DNA of 64,000 bases from a bacterium (GTDB lineage: Bacteria > Electryoneota > RPQS01): positions 1 to 64,000 of the forward strand of contig JABWCQ010000015.1 of assembly GCA_013360195.1 (NCBI GenBank), given 5' to 3'. Positions 56,149-64,000 of the stretch are shown here, one piece after another (position 1 is the stretch's first letter; each line of letters opens with the position of its first letter). The notes beneath the pieces were generated by a model, which saw only the letters and a program-made list of their open reading frames with translations, had not been told where the DNA came from and did not search any database. The translations under genes were made by a program, and so were the position numbers.

Positions 56149-56618
56149 GCAAACGAGGATTCTGGGGAGGTTTCGCCAGTCTTTTGATTGGACTGGGTGT
56201 GACATTCAAGCGGATATTCCGCCGAAAGGTCACCATTAAGTATCCGCATGAGCCCGTACCCGTGTCACCGATCTATCGCGGTCCGGTCAGGCTTATAGCG
56301 GATGAAGTAGGAGCTGATCACAAATGTATTGGATGCCTTGCCTGCCAACGCATCTGCCCGACACATGCAATACCGGTCTTGACGGTTGCGAAAAATGAGC
56401 AGAACAAGAATTATCCTGTGGATTTTGTCATAGACGATGCACTCTGTTGTTTCTGTGGCTTGTGTGTTGACGTGTGTCCGACGGAAGCGTTGGAGCATGC
56501 AAGAATCGGTGACTTGGCTGCAACATCTCAATCTCTGCTTCGCCGCGAAATCCTGCACGAAGGGTCGATTACCTCGGATAATTTTCCGACCCGAAAAGGG
56601 AAGAAGGGGGGCAAGTAG
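56145..56618 (+). CDS. nuoI: Complex I subunit NuoI
   Basis: 157 residues from ATG 56145, overlapping nuoH by four bases. Two [4Fe-4S] motifs: C61, C64, C67, C71 (CIGCLACQRICP) and C101, C104, C107, C111 (CCFCGLCVDVCP). With NuoE, F and G missing from the operon, NuoI is the likely entry point for electrons from ferredoxin. Confidence 0.93.
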   Translation: MSKRGFWGGFASLLIGLGVTFKRIFRRKVTIKYPHEPVPVSPIYRGPVRLIADEVGADHKCIGCLACQRICPTHAIPVLTVAKNEQNKNYPVDFVIDDALCCFCGLCVDVCPTEALEHARIGDLAATSQSLLRREILHEGSITSDNFPTRKGKKGGK

Positions 56619-57151
56619 TGTCTGACTTCCTCTATATCTGCGGCGCTGCGCTAGCCTTGTCTGGTGGCATAATTGCGGTTATCGCGCGGAACCTTTTTCA
56701 CGCCGCTCTCGGACTCGCCCTGACGTTAACCGGAACTGCGGGATTGTTCATTCCACTCGCAGGTGAATTGATTGCGGTTGTGCAAATTCTCGTCTATCTC
56801 GGCGCGACGGCCATAGCGATAATTTTCATTCTGATGCTCTCTCCGCCGTTCTACCTGCGGAGACCGCATCGAAACGCCTTGAAAGTTGTCGGCGCGGTCG
56901 GCGTGGTGCTGATTTTCGCAGTGCCTATCATAGGTGCTGTTTTGTCACTGCCGCAAACCTATGGAGCAACCTATCCTGTGCCGACAGTCCCGGAGATCGG
57001 GCGTGCGCTTCTAAACGATTTTGTCTTTCCGTTTGAAGTAATATCAATACTCCTTACCGTCGCCATCATCGGAGCAATCGTCCTGGCGCGCGACTTGCCC
57101 GAAGACAAAACGGCAAATAAAGCAACTGTAACTGGGGAGGACAGCAAGTAA
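56618..57151 (+). CDS. nuoJ: Complex I subunit NuoJ
   Basis: 177 residues from GTG (TAGTG overlap with nuoI), five membrane spans. The conserved third helix reads AVVQILVYLGATAIAIIFIL, with the pi-bulge region typical of NuoJ. The C-terminal tail is short and polar. Confidence 0.9.
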   Translation: MSDFLYICGAALALSGGIIAVIARNLFHAALGLALTLTGTAGLFIPLAGELIAVVQILVYLGATAIAIIFILMLSPPFYLRRPHRNALKVVGAVGVVLIFAVPIIGAVLSLPQTYGATYPVPTVPEIGRALLNDFVFPFEVISILLTVAIIGAIVLARDLPEDKTANKATVTGEDSK

Positions 57152-57456
57152 TGTCACTCTCTGCCTACCTGATACTTGCCGCAGTTCTATTTCTTCTGGG
57201 CGCATTTGGATTAATGGAACGGCGGAACATGGTCGGTCTTTTGATTTCAATCGAGCTCATGTTGAACTCTGCAAGTATCAATTTCATGGCATTCAATCAT
57301 TTTCTGTATCCGGGAACGGTTACCGGACAGATCATGACACTTTTTGTGATAGGTTTGGCTGCCGCGGAAGCTACGCTCTTTTTGGCCATTGTGTTCGCGG
57401 TGTATCGTCACTACCGTTCGATAAATGTTGAAAACGTTGACCATTTACGGGGGTAA
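57151..57456 (+). CDS. nuoK: Complex I subunit NuoK
   Basis: 101 residues, three membrane spans. LLISIELMLNSASINFMAF carries the Glu needed for proton transfer, and AAEATLFLAIVFAVYRHYRS the second acidic position. One-base overlap with nuoJ. Confidence 0.93.
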   Translation: MSLSAYLILAAVLFLLGAFGLMERRNMVGLLISIELMLNSASINFMAFNHFLYPGTVTGQIMTLFVIGLAAAEATLFLAIVFAVYRHYRSINVENVDHLRG

Positions 57457-59357
57457 TGACAATGAATGAATCCATGCAAATTCAACTTGGGCTCGCGACC
57501 GTACTTTCACCAATCATCGCGTTCGCTTTGATTTCGGCTTTTGGCCTGCGAAAACCGGTGATCGCCAAGCTGATTTCATTGCTCGGCGCGTCCGTCAGCC
57601 TGGTAAGTGCAAGTTTGCTGCTGCTGGGAGTCGACGACCCGAATTTCAAAGTTCAGGCGACCTGGTCGTGGTTGTTTGATGATCCGTCTAAGTTCACAAT
57701 TGGACTTCTGCTCGACCCGTTATCGCTCGTGATGCTCTTCGTCGTCGCAATAATCTCGTGGCTCGTCCAGTGGTACTCCCTGTCTTACATGGAAGATGAC
57801 GAACGACAAGGCAAGTTCTTCGCATTCATATCGCTTTTCAGTTTCGCAATGATGGGTTTCACGATTGCTCCAAATCTTTTGCAATCGTTTATGTGCTGGG
57901 AGCTCGTGGGATTAGGTTCCTATCTACTGATCGGATTCTGGAATCATCTACCGTCTGCGGCAACGGCGGCGCGCAAGGCTTTCGTGGTAACCCGTTTAGG
58001 TGACTTAGGGTTCTTTGCGGCGCTATTGCTTGCCTGGACAGGTTTAGGCACACTAGACTTTGGAGTGATGTCCGGAAACTCAATGGGCGCAAGTTGGCAA
58101 GCTTCATTTGGCGGCGCAGATTATGGAGTCTGGATTTCGATTGCATTATTCCTTGCGGTCGCTGGAAAGAGCGCACAGTTCCCATTGTATGGCTGGCTGC
58201 CGGATGCAATGGAAGGTCCGACACCTGTCAGTGCGCTCATTCATGCTGCGACAATGGTTGCCGCCGGTGTGTATCTGCTTGCTCGAATGAGCTTTGTGCT
58301 TGTACTTGGAAGCGAAGCCGCGATTTCAGCCTGGCATTGGTTGGCCGTTATTGCCATGATTACTGCCTTAATGAGCGGCGCCGTGGCAATCGTTCAAAGC
58401 GATATCAAACGTGTTTTCGCCTATTCAACCATCAGCCAGCTTGGCTACATGATAGTCGGGATCGGAACCGGTGCGGTCGTGGCAGGGATGATGCACCTGT
58501 TCACCCACGCATTTTTCAAGGCACTCCTCTTCTTGACGGCGGGCGCTTTCATCCATGCCGCCCACTCAAATTCAATCACAGATATTGCCCGGGCGGGCGG
58601 CGCGAAGCTGAAGTTACCAATGATTGCGCTGTTCGCAGGATCAATGGCGCTAATGGGCTTCTTTCCGTTTGCAGGATTTTACAGCAAAGACGCCATACTT
58701 GAGCATTTATTCGCAGAAGGTGACTGGATCCTGTTCATAATGGCTCAAGTAGGTGTGTTTATTACTGCGTATTATACGGCACGAGTCATCTACCTGCTGT
58801 TGAAGGTCCCAGCAGAGACTAAACACGAACCGGGTCACAAAGACATTCACGGCCATGGACTTCATGTCGGAGGTTGGATGAAGCTTCCTCTGGGATTTCT
58901 TGCTTTTGCTTCCCTTATTGCAGGGAACGTGTGGTTATGGAAATCCCACAGCTGGTTCGCAATCCCAGAAGCGGAACATGGTAATGCAGCCCTGATAACC
59001 GCAATTGTATCCACGGCAATAGCTGTTGCCGGCGCGTACTATTCGGCCAGAGTTTTCTATTGGCGGAATTCGTCTGATCCGCTTGCGACGATGACAGGTC
59101 TCGCGCGGTTGCTTCGTGAGAAGTGGTATCTCGATGAAGCCTATCGGGTTATCGTTCACAATTTCTATTTGCCAATTACTGCCTTTCTCCAAAAAGTGGA
59201 AACCAATGTCGTCAAAGGCGCTTTGGACGGCATTGGCACTGTCAGTATGACATTGGCTCGCGGCTTTGCGAAGGCACAGACCGGCGAGGTGCAACATTAC
59301 CTCGGCATGTCGTTTGTGGTCGTTGCCGCGGTCGTATTAATCATGATGAGTCGGTAA
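57456..59357 (+). CDS. nuoL: Complex I subunit NuoL
   Basis: 633 residues, an antiporter-like subunit with about 15-16 spans. SFMCWELVGLGSYLLIGFWN contains the channel Glu. AGKSAQFPLYGWLPDAMEGP, TPVSALIHAATMVAAGVYLL and AYSTISQLGYMIVGIGTGAV are standard. The His-rich loop (KDIHGHGLHVGG) and the lateral helix region near the C-terminus follow. Confidence 0.94.
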   Translation: MTMNESMQIQLGLATVLSPIIAFALISAFGLRKPVIAKLISLLGASVSLVSASLLLLGVDDPNFKVQATWSWLFDDPSKFTIGLLLDPLSLVMLFVVAIISWLVQWYSLSYMEDDERQGKFFAFISLFSFAMMGFTIAPNLLQSFMCWELVGLGSYLLIGFWNHLPSAATAARKAFVVTRLGDLGFFAALLLAWTGLGTLDFGVMSGNSMGASWQASFGGADYGVWISIALFLAVAGKSAQFPLYGWLPDAMEGPTPVSALIHAATMVAAGVYLLARMSFVLVLGSEAAISAWHWLAVIAMITALMSGAVAIVQSDIKRVFAYSTISQLGYMIVGIGTGAVVAGMMHLFTHAFFKALLFLTAGAFIHAAHSNSITDIARAGGAKLKLPMIALFAGSMALMGFFPFAGFYSKDAILEHLFAEGDWILFIMAQVGVFITAYYTARVIYLLLKVPAETKHEPGHKDIHGHGLHVGGWMKLPLGFLAFASLIAGNVWLWKSHSWFAIPEAEHGNAALITAIVSTAIAVAGAYYSARVFYWRNSSDPLATMTGLARLLREKWYLDEAYRVIVHNFYLPITAFLQKVETNVVKGALDGIGTVSMTLARGFAKAQTGEVQHYLGMSFVVVAAVVLIMMSR

Positions 59358-59363
59358 GAAAAT

Positions 59364-60818
59364 ATGGAATTTCCGATTCTCTCAATTATCATGCTCTGCC
59401 CGGCAATTGGCGTGGTATTACTATTCCTCGTGCCGGACGGTAATGACCGTATGGTGCGCGGCCTTTCGCTTGCCGTGTCCATCGTTGCCATGTTCTTTGC
59501 AGGATGGATGTACCTCGCGTACGACAGGGCGGCAGCTGGTTACCAGTTTATCGAGCAATACCCCTGGATGCCGGGCCTGAATTCGACCTATCATGTGGCG
59601 GTCGACGGCGTGGGGGCGACTCTTGTTCTCCTGAATGCCATAGTCCTTCTGACGGGCGTCATAACGTCTTTCAGCATTGACTTTCGTGTCAAGGAATACT
59701 TCATTCTATTCCTTCTCCTTGTGACGGGAGTGTTCGGCAGTTTCATCTGCATGGACTTTCTGCTGTTTTTCATCTTCTTTGAGATCGCCGTTCTTCCGAT
59801 GTATCTTTTGATTGGCATTTGGGGATCAACTAACCGGGAATACGCGGCGCTCAAGTTGACAATTATGCTCCTCGCAGGAAGCGGTCTCGTGTTCGTCGGC
59901 TTGATAATGACGTACTTCACAAGCGATGTCAGGTCGTTTGACTTCTTCGCATTGCGGGACGGCGGCGGGTTTTCGCCTGGATTTCAGAACATTGTTTATC
60001 CATTGATGTTCCTTGGCTTTGGAACGCTTGCGGCCGTCTTTCCATTACACAACTGGTCTCCTGACGGTCACGTTGCTGCACCGACAGCAGTATCCATGCT
60101 TCATGCAGGCGTGTTGATGAAACTGGGTGCATATGGTGTGCTTAGGTATGGTATTGAGCTGTTTCCGCTGGGTGCCGACCATTGGGCACCGGTTGCCGCA
60201 GTTTTGGCTGCCTGTGGTGTCGTGTACGGAGCGCTTGTTGCAGCTCAGCAGACTGATCTTAAGTATATGATTGGATATTCATCAGTGTCTCATATGGGGC
60301 TTGTGATGTTCGGTTTGGCTGCGGGCAACGAGCTGGCAATTACCGGTGCCGTCTATCAAATGTTTTCACACGGCATTATGACAGCACTTTTCTTCTCGGC
60401 AGTCGGCTTCTTCTACGAGCAAACCCACTCGAGAAACATACACGAATATGGCGGTTTGGCGCGGAAAACGCCTTGGGTCGCGACATGCTTCATTATTGCC
60501 GGCCTTGCAGGCGTCGGTCTTCCCGGACTGGCGGGCTTTCCGGCTGAATTCATGATCTTCCTGGGCGGTTACGAGCGATTCCCTGTTCTGACCTTAATTG
60601 CAGTTCCCAGTCTTGTCTTCGGGGCGTTCTACATGCTTCGCGTGCTGCAACGAGTCTTCTTCGGCCCGGAAGCGGGTCATACTCCGAAAGTACATGATGT
60701 CGGAGTTTTCAGTGGTTCGGCGCGCGTTATTCTTGCCGGCCTGATCATACTGTTTGGAGTCGCACCGAGATTGTTGTCCGACCTGATTTCACCTTACGCA
60801 ATGGAGTTTTTCAAATGA
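59364..60818 (+). CDS. nuoM: Complex I subunit NuoM
   Basis: 484 residues, antiporter-like, about 14 spans. FFIFFEIAVLPMYLLIGIWG has the key Glu; PLHNWSPDGHVAAPTAVSML and MIGYSSVSHMGLVMFGLAAG are typical of NuoM. The stop overlaps nuoN by four bases. Confidence 0.94.
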   Translation: MEFPILSIIMLCPAIGVVLLFLVPDGNDRMVRGLSLAVSIVAMFFAGWMYLAYDRAAAGYQFIEQYPWMPGLNSTYHVAVDGVGATLVLLNAIVLLTGVITSFSIDFRVKEYFILFLLLVTGVFGSFICMDFLLFFIFFEIAVLPMYLLIGIWGSTNREYAALKLTIMLLAGSGLVFVGLIMTYFTSDVRSFDFFALRDGGGFSPGFQNIVYPLMFLGFGTLAAVFPLHNWSPDGHVAAPTAVSMLHAGVLMKLGAYGVLRYGIELFPLGADHWAPVAAVLAACGVVYGALVAAQQTDLKYMIGYSSVSHMGLVMFGLAAGNELAITGAVYQMFSHGIMTALFFSAVGFFYEQTHSRNIHEYGGLARKTPWVATCFIIAGLAGVGLPGLAGFPAEFMIFLGGYERFPVLTLIAVPSLVFGAFYMLRVLQRVFFGPEAGHTPKVHDVGVFSGSARVILAGLIILFGVAPRLLSDLISPYAMEFFK

Positions 60819-62239
60819 TTCTCCAATTGCTCCCTGAATTTGCGGCACTTGGCGCATTATTGATATTGTTTATTGTCACACTTGGCAATAATGTCTCAGA
60901 TCGCACGGCCCGCTGGATTACTCTTCTGCTTTCCGCGGTTGTAACTGTGGCTGCAATAATGGCTCAGAGTCAAAGTGGCCTGTTGTTCTCAGAGAGCTAC
61001 AAGCTCGATAGCTATTCGCAGTTCTTCAAAATTCTAATGGCGGCCGGCCTGTTTGCGAATGCTCTGCTGGGCTGGCCCCTTCGTTCAGTACCCTCGGTGC
61101 AGCGAAGCGAATATTACTTCCTCTTCTTTGCCGCCGGGCTAGGTATGATGCTGCTGGCGAGTGCCTACAGTTTTCTTGTGCTTTATGTGTCGATGGAACT
61201 GCTCTCATACTCTCTTTATACGATGGTCGGTATGCGCCGCGCCCGAACAGAGTCTATCGAGAGTTCAATCAAGTATATCATCATCGGCGCAACAGCAAGT
61301 GCTATTGGCTTGTTCGGCGTCTCTTACATCTATGGCGCGACGGGAAGTTTGAATTTCGGCGACCTAATGAACATGTTGAAAGGCACTTCAACCCCGAGCG
61401 CGCTGTTGATGCCCGGTCTGGTCATGGTCCTCAGCTCGTTCCTGTTCAAGCTTGCGGCATTTCCCTTTCATGCTTGGGCTCCCGACGCTTACGAGACCGC
61501 TTCCTCTCCGGTGGCGATGTTTCTGGCTTCGGTTTCCAAGCTTGCAGGTATTGCATTTTTGTTTAGATTAGTCACTATGGTCAAGCCCTATATGCCGGAG
61601 TTCGAAATCGTAATCGGCATTCTCGCGCTTGTCACCATGACGTTTGGCAACCTTGTTGCATTCAGGCAGAAATCGGTCAAGAGACTTTTCGCCTATTCGA
61701 GTATTGCGCAGGCCGGCTATTTAATGCTTGGCATGATCGGCTTTGGAGACAGCGCTCCGGTGGCCGTAGTATTCTATTCCGCGATCTATCTGTTGATGAA
61801 CCTCGTAGTCTTTGCCGTCGTACTTGAACTGGAAAGACAAGGTGAGGATCCGACCTTATCTGACTTTCAGGGCCTGTACAAGCGAAATGCTCTGATAGCC
61901 ATGGCACTTCTTGTGTCGCTGTTTTCCCTTGCAGGAGTACCTCCGCTTGCCGGCTTCTTCGGGAAATGGCTGCTGTTTTCGAGTGCGGCCGAAGGTGGAC
62001 ATATTTGGTTTGTGGCGATCGCGATCTTGAATAGTGTACTTTCGCTGTACTATTATTTGTTTCTCGTCAAAGCCGCTTATTTCGGCGACGTCCCTGCCCA
62101 GGCCGCACCGCTGGACAAAGGTGGCCCGCGGCTGGCAATTTTGCTGACCACAATTGCCATCGCGTTGCTCGGAATATACCCCCGCGTGTTAACTGAGTAC
62201 CTGAGCGGTCTGAATTTACCAGGCTCGCTGCTTCCTTAA
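60815..62239 (+). CDS. nuoN: Complex I subunit NuoN
   Basis: 474 residues, antiporter-like, about 14 spans. Landmarks: LYVSMELLSYSLYTMVGMRR, FPFHAWAPDAYETASSPVAM, FAYSSIAQAGYLMLGMIGFG and AGVPPLAGFFGKWLLFSSAA. It is the last complex I gene. NuoE, NuoF and NuoG are not in the window. Confidence 0.94.
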   Translation: MILQLLPEFAALGALLILFIVTLGNNVSDRTARWITLLLSAVVTVAAIMAQSQSGLLFSESYKLDSYSQFFKILMAAGLFANALLGWPLRSVPSVQRSEYYFLFFAAGLGMMLLASAYSFLVLYVSMELLSYSLYTMVGMRRARTESIESSIKYIIIGATASAIGLFGVSYIYGATGSLNFGDLMNMLKGTSTPSALLMPGLVMVLSSFLFKLAAFPFHAWAPDAYETASSPVAMFLASVSKLAGIAFLFRLVTMVKPYMPEFEIVIGILALVTMTFGNLVAFRQKSVKRLFAYSSIAQAGYLMLGMIGFGDSAPVAVVFYSAIYLLMNLVVFAVVLELERQGEDPTLSDFQGLYKRNALIAMALLVSLFSLAGVPPLAGFFGKWLLFSSAAEGGHIWFVAIAILNSVLSLYYYLFLVKAAYFGDVPAQAAPLDKGGPRLAILLTTIAIALLGIYPRVLTEYLSGLNLPGSLLP

Positions 62240-62280
62240 TATCACAGAATCAACTAAATACACTCAAGAAGGAGTCCATC

Positions 62281-62472
62281 ATGGCGCTTCACATTGACGA
62301 AACCTGCATCAACTGCGGAGCCTGCGAGCCCGTTTGCCCGACAAAGGCAATCACGGAAGGACCGGACATCTTTGTCATCGACCCGAATACTTGTGTCGAA
62401 TGTGTCGGTCACCATCCTGAACCACAGTGCGTCAAGGTCTGCCCGGTAGACTGTATTGCCAAAGCAAGTTAA
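62281..62472 (+). CDS. 2[4Fe-4S] ferredoxin, Allochromatium type
   Basis: 63 residues with AAGGAG before the ATG. First motif C9, C12, C15, C19. The second is stretched: C38, C41, then C50 and C54 with eight residues between C41 and C50 (CVECVGHHPEPQCVKVCP). This spacing marks the low-potential Allochromatium-type ferredoxins. Placed between complex I and pyruvate:ferredoxin oxidoreductase, it is the natural shared electron carrier. Confidence 0.92.
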   Translation: MALHIDETCINCGACEPVCPTKAITEGPDIFVIDPNTCVECVGHHPEPQCVKVCPVDCIAKAS

Positions 62473-62522
62473 TCGCCCACTGAGCCAAGTCGCCGTGCGC
62501 CACTATGCACGCGGTGCAATGA

Positions 62523-64000
<1,478 letters not shown>

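Overview
The window looks like one contig of an uncultivated bacterium of the Fibrobacterota–Chlorobi–Bacteroidota (FCB) superphylum or a nearby candidate phylum. This is an inference from a secreted protein with a type IX secretion C-terminal signal of the YPNPFN kind (39328-40536), an outer-membrane-barrel/SppA fusion, an OmpA-family protein, a ferredoxin-linked complex I without NuoE/F/G, and a membrane pyrophosphatase. No rRNA or universal marker gene is present, so the phylum cannot be fixed.

Left half (1 to about 32,700): an accessory region whose right end is an integrative element. A tyrosine integrase (31559-32584) and an excisionase-type HTH gene face the 3' end of a tRNA-Lys(CTT) gene (32790-32862, minus strand). 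The element therefore extends leftward, and its other attachment site was not found and may lie outside the window. The cargo, left to right, is: (i) a helicase / AAA-TOPRIM / DUF1156 methylase / AbiGi-like / DUF499 ATPase operon (1395-13452), matching the helicase–methylase–ATPase type of predicted phage defence; (ii) wreckage of an IS3 transposase and a type I restriction HsdR C-terminus (13562-14424); (iii) a tight four-gene operon of a Ser/Thr kinase, a membrane-anchored J-like protein without HPD, a GrpE-like small protein and a divergent Hsp70 (14652-20647), with IS3 debris on both sides. This operon is my best candidate for an undescribed system. Next come (iv) an AT-richer islet with a family 2 glycosyltransferase, a radical SAM/SPASM protein, an unknown membrane protein, an IS3 copy whose orfB is interrupted by TAG, and a PAP2 phosphatase; and (v) element maintenance genes, including a possible degenerate primase-like replication protein.

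Right half (32,900 to 64,000): ordinary dense chromosome. It has an FtsE/FtsX-like ABC pair, a K+-dependent-type membrane pyrophosphatase, a zinc/manganese-type ABC transporter with an EamA permease, and a run of envelope proteins (LVIVD/T9SS protein, small membrane protein, exported hypothetical, OmpA family, barrel-SppA fusion). After a 1.3-kb gap carrying two TGTGAA-N4-TTCACA palindromes comes a 15-kb gene run: 2-oxoacid:ferredoxin oxidoreductase (KorDABC), an NfnAB-like pair, NuoA, B, CD, H, I, J, K, L, M, N, then a ferredoxin and the start of pyruvate:ferredoxin oxidoreductase.

Together these genes suggest low-potential metabolism. Oxoacid oxidation loads ferredoxin, the NfnAB-like pair exchanges electrons with NAD(P)H, and the 11-subunit-type complex I oxidises ferredoxin while pumping ions. 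The pyrophosphatase adds a second ion pump, and the paired palindromes suggest Rex- or CRP/FNR-type control of this run.
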